DNA of 64,000 nucleotides from Lactobacillus sp. UCMA15818. Lineage in GTDB: Bacteria > Bacillota > Bacilli > Lactobacillales > Lactobacillaceae. Of the stretch, positions 1 through 10,525 are shown piece after piece. Each line of letters opens with the position of its first letter. Positions within the stretch are counted from its first letter, which is position 1. Made by a program: the position numbers and the translations under genes. The stretch lies in contig NZ_VJYB01000001.1 of assembly GCF_030400225.1 (NCBI RefSeq), positions 496,001 to 560,000 on the forward strand, written 5' to 3'. Under the pieces are notes generated by a model. It was not told the DNA's origin, did not search any database, and was given only the letters and a program-made list of their open reading frames with translations.

Positions 1-1681
1 TACCTCGAATGGCCTGTAAAATGTGCGGTTGCAAACGATAACCACCATTCGCAACAGTTGCCATATACTGTGCTAACTGAATTGTAGTATACGAATCATA
101 GTTACCAAATGACAAGTCAAGTGCTTTACCAATATCGCTCTGACTTGAGGGTCCCTCATAGCCGGAAGCTTCACCTGGAATATCAACCCCAGTCTTCACA
201 CCTAAACCAAATTGGTTAAAATAGCCCCTAAGTTTGCTGAATATTGAGGTTGACATATTCAATGAAGCATTTTCCTGATAATTGAACCCAGCTTCACGCA
301 TTGCCAACTGCATCATATATGAGTTTGAAGAAATCTCCAAAGCATCAGAAGCCGTTAATTGTAAATTGTCATTTCCTGAAGCGTTAAACCATGAAGATTT
401 ACTTGCTGTATCTTTCAGTTTGATTGGCTGATCAGTAAAAGTATTACTTGTGGGCGTAATTGCACCAGACATTAAACCTCCCATTACGGTTGCGCCCTTA
501 ACAACAGACCCCATAACAAATGACTGATTGATTGTTCCAAGTGCGTTTTCAGAAACCTTACCGGTCTTAATATTACGGTTAACACCTGCTAAACCATAAA
601 TTGCTCCTGTATTAGGGTTCATTATTACCGCATACGCACCAGCGAGATAAGGATTACTTCCCGAAACACTCTTAACTGCACTTTTCATAATACTTTGAAC
701 ATCTTGTTGGAATTTTTCATTGATTGTTAAAACAACATTGTCACCCTTTTTGCCACCATAAGTCTTAATTTCTTTGGTAATTTTATTATTTTGAGTTTCA
801 AGTGTTGTAACCGAATTAGTGCCCTTCAATACATTTTCATATTCAGCTTCAATATAGCTTGAGCCAACACTATCATCTCTTGCGTAGCCTTCTGCTAGAA
901 GTTCACTTAACTGATCACTTGGTAATCCCTGCTTTTTACTTGTGACAGTTCCGATAACACTTTTAACAGAACTACCATTCGGATAACTTCGCGACCAACT
1001 CGTGCCAATCTTTACACCGGCCATTTGAGACAGATTTTCCCCCACCTCAGACATTTCACGATCGCTAACATCCTCATACTTCAAGTACACAGTTGAGAGT
1101 GAATATGCACCACTCATCTTCGAATAAACAATTGCTGCCTGCTTTTGTTTGCTTGTGAGATTAGCCGTGAGCTTATGCTTCTTCACATAAGCTACTTCAG
1201 CTTTGTAAGTTGCTGTTCCACTCAAACTTGAAAACTTGGTTATCTGTTTTTTTAATTTGTTGTTAACTGCCTTGAGATTTTGTTCATTTCCAAGATAGTA
1301 ATCAGATTTCATTGCCGTGGTCATTGTTGAAGTGTCGATCTTGACATATTTAACAAGTTCGTTAGCAATTTGATACATCTGTTTTGAGGTAACAGACAAC
1401 GGTTTTGTATAAGTAATCGCTCGCGAAGCGCTATTTGAAACCAGAACCTTTCCAGTTGAATCATAAATCATTCCACGCTGAACACTCCCTGTCTCAGTCT
1501 GTGTATCTGTACTACTGATTTCAGATTCAAATTTGGTTCCGTTAACAATTTGGAGATTTGCTAACTGCCAGATTAAAGCAGCAAATAGCAAAAAAACAAT
1601 TACAAAAAGAAAATTCAGTCTAAAAGGTGTCTGTGATTTCTTTATTTGTCTTTTTTTACTTGTTTTTCTAAGAAACTTCAA
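1..1681 (-). CDS. Class B penicillin-binding protein (PBP2B type), C-terminus outside window
   Basis: Membrane-anchored transpeptidase that cross-links septal or lateral peptidoglycan. The visible 560 residues run from a TTG start at 1681, preceded by GAGGG at good spacing; no ATG fits. A single membrane anchor lies at about residues 22-45 (LNFLFVIVFLLFAALIW), followed by a long dimerisation domain. The transpeptidase domain shows the SxxK box as S392-V-V-K395 and the SxN box as S451-S-N453. The KTG box would lie beyond base 1, so the gene is cut by the window edge, not broken. It is divergent from yfhO. The family is clear; the exact paralogue (pbp2B against another class B PBP) is an inference. 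Confidence 0.92.
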   Translation of the reverse strand, partial: MKFLRKTSKKRQIKKSQTPFRLNFLFVIVFLLFAALIWQLANLQIVNGTKFESEISSTDTQTETGSVQRGMIYDSTGKVLVSNSASRAITYTKPLSVTSKQMYQIANELVKYVKIDTSTMTTAMKSDYYLGNEQNLKAVNNKLKKQITKFSSLSGTATYKAEVAYVKKHKLTANLTSKQKQAAIVYSKMSGAYSLSTVYLKYEDVSDREMSEVGENLSQMAGVKIGTSWSRSYPNGSSVKSVIGTVTSKKQGLPSDQLSELLAEGYARDDSVGSSYIEAEYENVLKGTNSVTTLETQNNKITKEIKTYGGKKGDNVVLTINEKFQQDVQSIMKSAVKSVSGSNPYLAGAYAVIMNPNTGAIYGLAGVNRNIKTGKVSENALGTINQSFVMGSVVKGATVMGGLMSGAITPTSNTFTDQPIKLKDTASKSSWFNASGNDNLQLTASDALEISSNSYMMQLAMREAGFNYQENASLNMSTSIFSKLRGYFNQFGLGVKTGVDIPGEASGYEGPSSQSDIGKALDLSFGNYDSYTTIQLAQYMATVANGGYRLQPHILQAIRG

Positions 1682-1847
1682 TTTTTTTCCCTCACAATAA
1701 ATAATTAATTAGCCTTTTTCTAACATCGGCCTACCACATAATAACTCACCTAATAATGTTACCATAAATTAGTCTTGATACTTTATTAATTGTCTAAACT
1801 TTAATAAAAACTACATGCTTTTTTCAACTTTGCATTTAAGTATGTAT

Positions 1848-1853
1848 TATAAT
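1848..1853 (+). promoter_or_regulatory. -10 box of the yfhO promoter
   Basis: A perfect TATAAT lies 36 bases before the yfhO ATG, in the intergenic space between divergent genes. No good -35 is present at 17 bases (the nearest is TTCAAC at 1823-1828, 19-base spacer), so the promoter is probable, not certain. AGGAG at 1879-1883 is the ribosome site. Confidence 0.5.
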
Positions 1854-1889
1854 TGAAGATGTTACATAAATCATTATTAGGAGTCTAGC

Positions 1890-4550
1890 ATGAAAATAAG
1901 ATTAGCACATTTTGTTCGTAGTCACTATCCTTTATTACTTAGTTTCTTCTTACCTATTTTTCTAATGGGCGGTTATTTCATCTCACAAGGAATGTTTCCT
2001 TTTGGTAAAAGTAGTTTATTAACTGTCGATTTAGGACAGCAATACATTGATTTCTTCTCATATTTCAGAAGAACCCTTTTATCAAATCCAAGTGGCTTCT
2101 TCTATTCATTCTCCAAAGAAGTCGGCGGCAACATGGTTGGTGAGTGGGCATATTACCTCATGAGTCCATTTAATTTATTCTTGCTGTTATTTCCCGAAAA
2201 GTACTTAGCAGCAGGAATTATGCTGATTACACTCCTAAAGTACGGCTGTGCTGGTTTATCTTTTGGCTATTTTTTAAAGAAAATGCGGACACAGTCAGGT
2301 CTGACAATCGTTGCCTTTGCAACTTCATACGCAATGATGGGTTGGTTTGTTGCAAACCAATTAAATTTGCTGTGGCTGGATGCAACGATTTTCTTACCAC
2401 TGATTGTCTTGCAGCTTCACAGACTTTTATCAGGTAAAAGAAGCTGGCCGTACATTGTTTTATTAGCCATTATGCTAATTGACAATTATTATATGGGCTA
2501 TATGATCTGCTTATTTTTAATTCTATATTTTATTTGGTTTGTATTCTCAAGCAAACGAGATTTAAAGCAAGTTTTCTCATTGAGCCTTCGCTTTATTGCC
2601 AGCTCACTTATTGCGGTCACAACCTCAATGATCATTCTGCTGCCAACAGTTGCTTCTTTACTTTCAAGTAAAGGGCAGTATACGCAAAGCTCTGTAAGTT
2701 TTAAGTTCGAATATAATGCTCTAAAAATACTTTCCAAATTCATTGTCGGTTCATTTAACTTTCAACAAATGCCCTCGGGCTATCCCAATCTCTTTATTGG
2801 CTCTGTTTTCTTGATTGGATTCTTTTTATACTTTGTCGATTCAAGAATCAGCTTACGCGAACGAATTTTGGCATTTTTAATTAGTATTTTCCTAGTCTTA
2901 TCTTTATGCTTTGAACCTCTTGATCTCTTGTGGCATGGGTGGCAATTTCCAGTCTGGTATCCATATCGCTTTTCGTACATCATAAGCTTTTGGATGCTTC
3001 TTCTAGCAAGTCGAACTCTCAAAAATTTTATAGCCATTCGCCCTTGGAAAATCTGGCTGAGTTTCATTCTTTATGCCGGTATAATTGCATATTCCTTCGT
3101 AAACGAGAAAAAGTTCTCCTATATAACGAACGAGACCTTGATTTTTACAGCCGTTTTTGCAACCCTTTCTCTTGTAGTCCTAGCTTTTGCTGTAAATTCA
3201 AAATATAATAAAATCAAAATTTTCTTACTGTGTTTGATCAGTATTGTTGAGATATCAATGAACGCCTATATTTCGTTAGGTAATTTGAGTTATCTCACAC
3301 AAAAAGACTATGCAACTCCTACAAAGGCACTTGTAAAAGACAGCAGTTACCTGAACAGTCTCAAAAACAGTGCTTATCGTACCGGACAAACATACAGTCG
3401 TACCAAAAATGATGGCCTAGCTAATAATTTGAATACCGGTTCATATTTTAGTTCGGCGCTTGAAAAAAGCATTCCAGATTTTTATGGTATGCTTGGAAAT
3501 CCTGATGGGGATAATTATGTTACTTATTCAAACGGCACAATTATTAGTGATGCCCTCTTGAATATGAAATATTTCATTGCACCAATTGATAGCTCATTGC
3601 TAAAAAAAGGGCAGCCGCTCTCGTCCTTGACAGAGAAACCTGATTTATCTCGTTATACGTCGATTAAACAAAATAAATTAACTCAAATTTATAAAAACAG
3701 CAATGCACTAGGCTATGCTTATCTTGCCAATAATCAGTTGAAAAATCTGCAAGTACTCTATGATAATCCAATTGAATATCAAACTGAATGGTTGAATGAC
3801 ACAATCGGCAAGCAAAATACAAAATACTTTGAAGCACAAAACTTCAACGAAGTCGTATTCCAAAATATTGAACAATCAACTAAATTGACGAATACTGTTT
3901 TTAAAAAGAAAAATTTTGCGAAAACAGCCCAAATCATTTTTAAATTTACACCTAAAACAAATAATTCATACTATTTAACACTTGGTTCTGCTTTTGATTC
4001 AGACAACGTCTCATTATACTTAAATAATCAGCCGTTGAAACAATACGGAACTTTCAGGCATACTGTCGTAGTTAATATTGCAAACCATTCAAAGGGACAG
4101 GAGATTGTGTTAACTGCACGTTTTAAAAAATCTTCACTATGGTTAAATAATTTTGTTCTTTATAAAATGAACAATAATTTGGTTCAAAATAAGATTAAGC
4201 AGATTAAGAAACATTCAGTTAATCTGAAACAGATTTCATCCCGTAAACTAGTGGGATCTTATAATGCTACTGCAAACCATCTCTTAGCTACCACAATTCC
4301 CTATAGCTCTGGGTGGACAATCCGTGTAGATGGCAAAAAGGTTTCGACTTTCAAAATTCAAAATACATTTCTTGCAGCAAATGTAGCTAAAGGAAAGCAT
4401 TCAATTACTTTAACCTATACACCACCCTTATTTGTGATAGGTACCATAACTACGCTAATTAGTTTAGTCATATTGCTATTCATAATTATCTTTGACCACA
4501 AAAAAAGACGACGCAGAGGTCAGCAAAGCAAACCTCTGCACACATCTTAA
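1890..4550 (+). CDS. YfhO family polytopic membrane protein
   Basis: An 886-residue membrane protein of the YfhO family. Characterised members (B. subtilis YfhO and Listeria relatives) take part in sugar decoration of teichoic acids, probably as a glycosyltransferase acting outside the membrane; that role is inferred here from the family. It has roughly a dozen hydrophobic segments in residues 1-460, a long hydrophilic, probably extracytoplasmic domain (about 470-845), and one last membrane helix (PLFVIGTITTLISLVILLF) with a basic tail. The ATG follows AGGAG at the usual distance. It is monocistronic and convergent with ktrA, with only 9 bases between the two stops. Confidence 0.85.
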   Translation: MKIRLAHFVRSHYPLLLSFFLPIFLMGGYFISQGMFPFGKSSLLTVDLGQQYIDFFSYFRRTLLSNPSGFFYSFSKEVGGNMVGEWAYYLMSPFNLFLLLFPEKYLAAGIMLITLLKYGCAGLSFGYFLKKMRTQSGLTIVAFATSYAMMGWFVANQLNLLWLDATIFLPLIVLQLHRLLSGKRSWPYIVLLAIMLIDNYYMGYMICLFLILYFIWFVFSSKRDLKQVFSLSLRFIASSLIAVTTSMIILLPTVASLLSSKGQYTQSSVSFKFEYNALKILSKFIVGSFNFQQMPSGYPNLFIGSVFLIGFFLYFVDSRISLRERILAFLISIFLVLSLCFEPLDLLWHGWQFPVWYPYRFSYIISFWMLLLASRTLKNFIAIRPWKIWLSFILYAGIIAYSFVNEKKFSYITNETLIFTAVFATLSLVVLAFAVNSKYNKIKIFLLCLISIVEISMNAYISLGNLSYLTQKDYATPTKALVKDSSYLNSLKNSAYRTGQTYSRTKNDGLANNLNTGSYFSSALEKSIPDFYGMLGNPDGDNYVTYSNGTIISDALLNMKYFIAPIDSSLLKKGQPLSSLTEKPDLSRYTSIKQNKLTQIYKNSNALGYAYLANNQLKNLQVLYDNPIEYQTEWLNDTIGKQNTKYFEAQNFNEVVFQNIEQSTKLTNTVFKKKNFAKTAQIIFKFTPKTNNSYYLTLGSAFDSDNVSLYLNNQPLKQYGTFRHTVVVNIANHSKGQEIVLTARFKKSSLWLNNFVLYKMNNNLVQNKIKQIKKHSVNLKQISSRKLVGSYNATANHLLATTIPYSSGWTIRVDGKKVSTFKIQNTFLAANVAKGKHSITLTYTPPLFVIGTITTLISLVILLFIIIFDHKKRRRRGQQSKPLHTS

Positions 4551-4559
4551 TAACAGTTA

Positions 4560-5222
4560 TCAATCCATCAAACTATTGAAATGAGCAACATCCCTTTGAT
4601 AACCAACAACTAGTAGACTATCTCCCAGAACCAATGCATCACTTGGTGCAGGAGAGATGTCTATTTTTTTATCATGCCTAATTGCAATCACATTAAGTGC
4701 ATATTTTTTTCTGAATTCAAGTGAGGCCAATGATGCTCCCACAAATGAATTTTTTGTAATTTTGATTTCAGCAACCTTAATATCAGAGGATAAATCAAGA
4801 TAGTCCAGCATATTCCTTGAAAGGAGATTCTTTCCAATTCTTGTCCCCATATCTCGTTCAGGATGTACAACTTTATCCGCACCTAATTTTGTCAAAACAC
4901 GTGCATGATACTCATTTTGTGCCTTGGCAGTAATATATTTAACTCCTAACTCCTTGACCATCAATGTCACAAGAATACTCGCCTGAATATCTTCACCAAT
5001 TGCGATTACAACATGATCAAAGTTTCGAATACCAATTGATTTGAGTGTACTTTCATCTTGTGCATCAGCAATAACTGCTTGTGTTGCAATATCCTTAAAA
5101 TCATTGATGCGTGCCTCATCTTTATCAATCACCAAGACCTCAGCCCCCGCGTTTATTAAAGTCTGACAAACACTTGACCCAAACCTCCCTAATCCAATCA
5201 CAGCAAAAGTTTGTTTAATCAT
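4560..5222 (-). CDS. Potassium channel regulatory subunit, TrkA/KtrA family
   Basis: Cytoplasmic RCK protein that gates a K+ transporter (KtrB/TrkH type) by binding nucleotides. Residues 4-125 form the Rossmann-type RCK_N domain with the dinucleotide motif G10-L-G-R-F-G15 and the acid that closes it (VIDKDE). Residues 138-220 are the RCK_C ligand domain. The length (220) is typical of KtrA. No membrane subunit lies beside it, so its partner must be encoded elsewhere. It is convergent with yfhO. The family assignment is firm; the KtrA rather than KtrC identity is not resolved. Confidence 0.9.
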   Translation of the reverse strand: MIKQTFAVIGLGRFGSSVCQTLINAGAEVLVIDKDEARINDFKDIATQAVIADAQDESTLKSIGIRNFDHVVIAIGEDIQASILVTLMVKELGVKYITAKAQNEYHARVLTKLGADKVVHPERDMGTRIGKNLLSRNMLDYLDLSSDIKVAEIKITKNSFVGASLASLEFRKKYALNVIAIRHDKKIDISPAPSDALVLGDSLLVVGYQRDVAHFNSLMD

Positions 5223-5332
5223 TCTATGAAGTTCCTCCTGAACGAAAAAAGGCGCCGCGACACAAAATAAATTCTGTCAAAGCCCCTTCTCACTAATATT
5301 TTCACATCTTCAAAACATAAAAGGCAACTAAA

Positions 5333-5851
5333 TTAATAATTCATTAGGCTTAAAATATCATAATCCTTAATTTTATCGCGTCCATTTAAGGCATCAAGCT
5401 CAATAATAAATGCACATCCCACAACAATGCCACCTAATTGCTTGACTAAATCAATTGTTGCTCCAATTGTCCCCCCAGTAGCCAGTAAATCATCAGTAAC
5501 CAACACTCGCTGTCCTGGTCTCACAGCATCCTTATGCATATAAAGCGCTGAAGTACCATATTCAAGCTTGTATGTTGCTTCAATTGTTTCACGAGGTAAT
5601 TTTCCCTTCTTGCGTGCAGGTGCAAAACCAACACCAAGTTCATAAGCCACAGGACAACCAACAATAAAACCGCGAGCTTCTGGTCCAACAATCATCTCAA
5701 CTTTTTTGTCACGAGCAAATTGAACAATTCGTGCCGTAGCTTGCTTATAAGCTTCACCATCAGCCATCAAGGGTGAAATATCCCTAAAGATTATTCCCTT
5801 CTCAGGATAATCAGGAATATTTGCAATATACTTCGTTAGATCTAGTGCCAT
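5333..5851 (-). CDS. apt: Adenine phosphoribosyltransferase
   Basis: Converts adenine and PRPP to AMP and pyrophosphate (purine salvage). The 172-residue length is standard. The PRPP-binding motif [13 protein letters not shown] is at residues 116-128, and the flexible-loop RKKGKLPRE follows a conserved GPEARGF. The ATG lies 19 bases after the recJ stop with a ribosome site between, so it is probably cotranscribed from recJ, the same order as in Bacillus. Confidence 0.97.
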   Translation of the reverse strand: MALDLTKYIANIPDYPEKGIIFRDISPLMADGEAYKQATARIVQFARDKKVEMIVGPEARGFIVGCPVAYELGVGFAPARKKGKLPRETIEATYKLEYGTSALYMHKDAVRPGQRVLVTDDLLATGGTIGATIDLVKQLGGIVVGCAFIIELDALNGRDKIKDYDILSLMNY

Positions 5852-5870
5852 TTTATAAACGCTCCTTTAA

Positions 5871-8201
5871 TTAAACTGTTATGAATTGAGAAATAGTAGC
5901 CTCAAATTCTGCAGTTTTACTCGTCAATAAGACATTTTCTGCTTCAAGCAATCGTTGTCTTGCACGATAACTAGGAGCATCTTTCAAATTAATTTGCTTA
6001 CTTGAAGATGATCCAGCCATTAATCCATTGTCTATTTTAACAAATCCAACTTCAAAAAACACCTGTATGGTAAAAATCAACAAATCTTTTTTCATTTTCA
6101 GGTAATCTGCTAATTTATTCAAATCTTTTTTTAGATCCACATTTTTGTGTGAAATTACAAACCTGTAAACTTTTCCCAGTTCCTCCTTAGATGGCATTCC
6201 ATTAAGAAGTACCGGCTTATACGGATAAAGAATTGTTGTTATCTCTGCAAACTCAATTTTTTTTAGTAAAATACCGAAACTCTCCAAATTAGGAGGACAA
6301 TCAACGACAACAAGATTATCTACTTTTATTCTCCCAGATAACTCTTCCAGACCAACAATAATTCTTGCATCATGCTTAAAATAACCAGCTAGTTTTTTAT
6401 AAACTATTGCATTAAAGAAAAAGAATTCGCCATCCGTTTGCAACAAACCAGCGGTCAATCTACTGCGTCTTAAGTCATTAAGTCTAATCTTAGGTATCTC
6501 TGTGACATTCAAACAAAAATCCTTAATCATTACCTGCAGCTTAGTTTGACCCTTCCACACATTGGTAGTTAATTCGCCAACAAATTCAATGTCATCAGCA
6601 TTAGCTACCAACTGTTGTCCATGCTCACCAACAGAAAATGCAATTGCATCAATCGCTGCTCCTTTGCCTTTTATAGACATTTTAAAATGATTTTTCTCTT
6701 GTCCCATTAAGATTGCATTTTGTATTTTGTAATTTGCAAAAGAAAAAATTGGCTTAGGATTATCTACCCCAAATGGTGCTAGTTGCTTCAATTCAGCAAT
6801 AAAATCAAGACTAAGCTCATCTACCTCAAGCGTCTGCTCAATTCTCAATTGTGACTTTTTATCTAAATCTAGCTTCTGCTTTTTTGCTTCATCATCTAAT
6901 ATTGCTTGTAATTCCACAATTTTTGACTTTTCCAAAGAGAGTCCACACGCCATATGGTGCCCACCAAAACTGGTTAAAAGGTCACGATGGCTATTAATTG
7001 CATCAAAAAGTTGGAAATCCTCAATTGACCTTCCTGAACCCTTAGCAATCTTTCCATCATCCGTGATACTTAACACTAATGATGGTTTGCCTGTCTTTTC
7101 AACTAAATGACTAGCAACAATTCCCAGTACACCTTCGTGCCAATTCTTACCAGCAACAACGTTCACTAGATGTTTAGTGGTATTCTCCATCAGTTTTTGG
7201 GATGCCTGCTTTGAAATTGTTGTTACCAGTTCCTTACGTCTAGTATTCAATTCTTCAACTTGGCTTGCAATCTGCTTCGCCCTATCTTCATCAAGCGTGG
7301 TTAATAATTCCACACCAAGATTTCCATTTTGAATTCTGCCCAAAGAATTTAATCGTGGGGCAAGTGCAAAACCAATCGTTTCTTCATCGAGATCAGCAAT
7401 GCCAATTTTAGCATTATTCAATAATGCTAATAGACCTATTCGCTGAGTGTTTCTCAGTGACATGATTCCAAACTTGACAAGCGCACGATTTTCATCAAGT
7501 AGCGGCATTAAATCAGCAACGGTTCCAATTGCAACTAAATCAAGCAGTTCTTGTGGAATATCTTCCAATAACGCTGAGGCTACTTTGAAAGCAACGCCAA
7601 CACCTGCCAAATTTGGCCAAGGATACTCTTTATCAGGATGTCTCGGATGAACAACGGCAGCGGCCTCGGGTAACCTGTCAGGTAATTCATGGTGGTCGGT
7701 TATTACAACGTCCACATCGTGGCTGCGCGCATATGCAACCTCCGCGTAGCCGCTAACCCCGTTATCTACCGTAATAATCAGCTTTGTTCCCTCACTGATT
7801 AATCTCTTATATACCTCAATGTTTGGCCCATATCCATCGATAAAACGATCAGGTATGTAATAATTTACGTTGGCACCAATTTGTTCAAGCGTTTCGTACA
7901 TCACTGCCGTACTTGTTAATCCATCTGCATCATAGTCGCCATAAATCGTAATTTTTTGATCGTCCATTACAGCAGCTTGAATTCGTTCTACAGCCTTATC
8001 CATGTCATGTAAAAGATATGGATCATAAATATTATTTTCACTAGGATTTAAGAATTCAGCAGCCGCCTCAGGAGTTGAAATACCTCTTTTGACTAACAAC
8101 TGTGTCAGCAGTTTTGAAATGCCCATTTGCTTTTGCAGCTTGAGTTCCTTTTCTCCTAATGACGTAGACTCGAACTTCCATTCGTAGTGCGTGTCAAACA
8201 A
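5871..8201 (-). CDS. recJ: Single-stranded-DNA-specific exonuclease RecJ
   Basis: 5'-3' ssDNA exonuclease of recombination and mismatch repair. DHH-family motifs are present: YGDYDADG near residue 86, TDHHE near 167, and the DHHA1 motif GGHHMACG near 410; the C-terminal extension is typical of the Firmicute form (776 residues). Start choice: the first in-frame TTG (8210) sits one base after AGGAG, too close to be used. The TTG at 8201 lies 9 bases from AGGAG and gives the N-terminus MFDTHYEW. Upstream of apt, downstream of lapA. Confidence 0.96.
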   Translation of the reverse strand: MFDTHYEWKFESTSLGEKELKLQKQMGISKLLTQLLVKRGISTPEAAAEFLNPSENNIYDPYLLHDMDKAVERIQAAVMDDQKITIYGDYDADGLTSTAVMYETLEQIGANVNYYIPDRFIDGYGPNIEVYKRLISEGTKLIITVDNGVSGYAEVAYARSHDVDVVITDHHELPDRLPEAAAVVHPRHPDKEYPWPNLAGVGVAFKVASALLEDIPQELLDLVAIGTVADLMPLLDENRALVKFGIMSLRNTQRIGLLALLNNAKIGIADLDEETIGFALAPRLNSLGRIQNGNLGVELLTTLDEDRAKQIASQVEELNTRRKELVTTISKQASQKLMENTTKHLVNVVAGKNWHEGVLGIVASHLVEKTGKPSLVLSITDDGKIAKGSGRSIEDFQLFDAINSHRDLLTSFGGHHMACGLSLEKSKIVELQAILDDEAKKQKLDLDKKSQLRIEQTLEVDELSLDFIAELKQLAPFGVDNPKPIFSFANYKIQNAILMGQEKNHFKMSIKGKGAAIDAIAFSVGEHGQQLVANADDIEFVGELTTNVWKGQTKLQVMIKDFCLNVTEIPKIRLNDLRRSRLTAGLLQTDGEFFFFNAIVYKKLAGYFKHDARIIVGLEELSGRIKVDNLVVVDCPPNLESFGILLKKIEFAEITTILYPYKPVLLNGMPSKEELGKVYRFVISHKNVDLKKDLNKLADYLKMKKDLLIFTIQVFFEVGFVKIDNGLMAGSSSSKQINLKDAPSYRARQRLLEAENVLLTSKTAEFEATISQFITV

Positions 8202-8223
8202 AAAAATCAACTCCTACTCAACT

Positions 8224-8571
8224 TTACTTTAAATTCAAACTATTTGTTCGATTATCATTAATCTTGCGCTGATACTCAGCTCTTACTTCAGTTACTTTCT
8301 TCTGATAGTCTGCTTCAAACTGTTTTTTGATTTGCTCCTCGTGATCACTTTTTTTCTTTAATTCTCGTTTTAGACCAACAATCGTCATTGTTGATAATAA
8401 GACAGCAATCAAGGCACCTAGTAACAAAGAGACTACCAAGATTAATACTAGCGGTAAACTAAACTTGCCAAAGAGAAAATTCAGTTCAACCTTTTGCGTA
8501 TTCAATAGTGCAAAAACAACGACAACAAGTGCTATCAAAAGTGCTAGAATCATCCGCCACTGATTTTTCAT
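8224..8571 (-). CDS. LapA-domain (DUF1049) small membrane protein, YrvD-like
   Basis: A 115-residue protein with two membrane helices (about 7-28 and 38-62) separated by a short loop, then a charged, coiled-coil-prone cytoplasmic tail rich in Lys and Glu. This is the layout of the LapA/DUF1049 family, and Bacillus carries yrvD at the same position beside recJ. The function in Gram-positives is unknown; lipopolysaccharide assembly does not apply here. Probably the first gene of the lapA-recJ-apt transcript. Confidence 0.8.
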   Translation of the reverse strand: MKNQWRMILALLIALVVVVFALLNTQKVELNFLFGKFSLPLVLILVVSLLLGALIAVLLSTMTIVGLKRELKKKSDHEEQIKKQFEADYQKKVTEVRAEYQRKINDNRTNSLNLK

Positions 8572-8609
8572 AATTAACTCCCCTTTTCAATGCCTATTCC
8601 TTTTAACGT

Positions 8610-9419
8610 CTATTTTTTATTGAACAAATCTCCTGCCAAATAATCACCAACTCGTGGAAACAAGTCATAGAAGCGATGAGCAATTTCAAACACAAAAGGT
8701 ATTGTGAGCTCTCTTTTACTCGTTCCTATTGTGTTAACTACTTTTTGTGCAATTTCCTCTGGCTTCTGGATCAAAAAGCCAATCTTACTCAAATAATTGC
8801 CTGTCTGATCTGCAATTTCAAAAAAATTAGTATCAATTGGTCCTGGATTAACGGTTAGCACAGAAATACCCAATGGCCTCAGCTCAAGCCTTAATGCATT
8901 CGAATATCCTAGTACAGCAAACTTGGTTGCTGAATATACAGCAGATTTGGGAGTTGCAATTTTACCGGCCGCAGATGCAACATTAATGATGGCTCCCCTG
9001 TTGCGCTGTGCCATCTTAAGCGCAGTAAACTTCGATAGATACATCAAGCCCAGCACATTGACTCTAAACATTTTTTCTGCCGTCTTCATTTCGAAATTCA
9101 AGACATCCTCCATTAGTCCGAATCCAGCATCATTAACGAGTACATCAATCGGACCAAGTTCATCTTCAACCTCTCCAACTAAGTTCTCAATCTGCTCCGG
9201 GTCTTCAACATCCAACTGCTTCGCAACTGATATTCTTCCTGACAACTTCTGACATTCTTTAGCAACCTCTTCAAGTCTATCCAATCTTCTGGCACAAACA
9301 ACCACAATTGCACCTTTTCTCGCTAATTCATACGCAATCTGCTCACCTAATCCAGAAGATGCCCCAGTTACAACAACAATTCGATTATGCAAATCCCTCA
9401 GCTGTTTATAATTCTTCAT
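8610..9419 (-). CDS. Short-chain dehydrogenase/reductase (YqjQ-like)
   Basis: Classical SDR of 269 residues. It shows the NAD(P) motif T18-G-A-S-S-G-L-G25, N97-D-A-G, catalytic S149 and Y162-S-A-T-K166. The substrate cannot be told from sequence. The longest frame adds 39 residues inside rnz; the true start is the ATG at 9419, which has AGGAGG seven bases upstream. It overlaps the rnz stop by 14 bases, so translation is probably coupled. Bacillus keeps the same rnz-yqjQ pair. Confidence 0.92.
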   Translation of the reverse strand: MKNYKQLRDLHNRIVVVTGASSGLGEQIAYELARKGAIVVVCARRLDRLEEVAKECQKLSGRISVAKQLDVEDPEQIENLVGEVEDELGPIDVLVNDAGFGLMEDVLNFEMKTAEKMFRVNVLGLMYLSKFTALKMAQRNRGAIINVASAAGKIATPKSAVYSATKFAVLGYSNALRLELRPLGISVLTVNPGPIDTNFFEIADQTGNYLSKIGFLIQKPEEIAQKVVNTIGTSKRELTIPFVFEIAHRFYDLFPRVGDYLAGDLFNKK

Positions 9420-10368
9420 TCTTTCCCTCCTGTTTACGAGAAAATGGAACCACATAAGTATCAAAATCATTTGCCAATGTCGTATTTTTAAAAATCTTAT
9501 GTGCATCTTTTTCAAGCTGCACTGCTTTTGCACCAATATATCTTGCAGAAATATGTGTGAGAAATAGTCGTTTTACTCCGGCTTGTTTAGCAATTTTTGC
9601 AGCTTGCATATTAGTTGAATGATGATAATTATACGCCAGTTGTGCCTCATCCTTGCCAAAGGTACTCTCATGAATAAGTACATCTGCATTCTTTGCTAAT
9701 TCTAAAATCGATGATGTCTGTCTTGTATCACCAAGAATAGTCACAATTCTGCCTTTCTTTTTTTCCCCAAGATAGTCATTTCCATCAACAATTCTGCCAT
9801 CAGCCAATGATACCCTCTCACCTGCCTTCAGTCTGCCATATATTGGACCAGCTGGTATATGCTCCGCTCTAAGTTGTTCAACTTGAAGTTCTCCGGCATA
9901 GTCGCTTTCAACTACACGATACCCAAAACATTCGATTCGATGATCTAACCTATCAACATAAACTTGAAAGCGTGCTTCGTCTACCAATAACCCCGTTTGT
10001 TCAATTTCAATGTATTTTATTTTGTAAGTTAATTTAGATTGTGAAACACGCAAACTCATTTGCACAAAATCCTTTACTCCTTTTGGTCCATAAATCACCA
10101 AAGTTCCCATCTGTTGAGCACCTTGGAAAGAGCGGCTACTTAAAAAGCCAGGAAGCCCAAAAAGATGATCTCCATGAAGATGTGTAATAAAAATCCTAGT
10201 CACCTTTCGTGGCCTTATCGATGTTTTCAATATTTGATGCTGTGTTCCTTCTCCAACATCAAATAACCAAACTTCATTTATTTCCTCTAAAAGCTTTAGG
10301 GCTATACTAGTTACATTACGTGACTTCGCAGGCGATCCCGCACCAGTTCCTAAAAATTCAATTTCCAT
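9406..10368 (-). CDS. rnz: Ribonuclease Z
   Basis: Metallo-beta-lactamase-fold endonuclease that trims the 3' end of CCA-less tRNA precursors. The Zn motif H63-L-H-G-D67-H68 is intact; the exosite arm and a later THISARY segment also match the family. Length is 320. The first frame start (TTG at 10380) has no ribosome site; the ATG at 10368 gives [13 protein letters not shown], the family N-terminus, with a modest GGA upstream. Divergent from the orphan gene at 10526. Confidence 0.96.
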   Translation of the reverse strand: MEIEFLGTGAGSPAKSRNVTSIALKLLEEINEVWLFDVGEGTQHQILKTSIRPRKVTRIFITHLHGDHLFGLPGFLSSRSFQGAQQMGTLVIYGPKGVKDFVQMSLRVSQSKLTYKIKYIEIEQTGLLVDEARFQVYVDRLDHRIECFGYRVVESDYAGELQVEQLRAEHIPAGPIYGRLKAGERVSLADGRIVDGNDYLGEKKKGRIVTILGDTRQTSSILELAKNADVLIHESTFGKDEAQLAYNYHHSTNMQAAKIAKQAGVKRLFLTHISARYIGAKAVQLEKDAHKIFKNTTLANDFDTYVVPFSRKQEGKNEEL

Positions 10369-10525
10369 ATATAATTCCAATCTATTAAACCAGCAAAGAT
10401 GGTTTAAAATATAATAATGTCTTACACTATTTTAACATCAAAATAAAAGCTGTCACTATTTTTAATTACAAAATATAATTAAAGTGGGATTTAAAAAAAA
10501 TTTATTCTAAGAAGAGAGGAACAAC

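Noticed and set aside
8201-8210. recJ start at the first TTG (8210)
   Set aside because: One base from AGGAG; the TTG at 8201 has the normal spacing.
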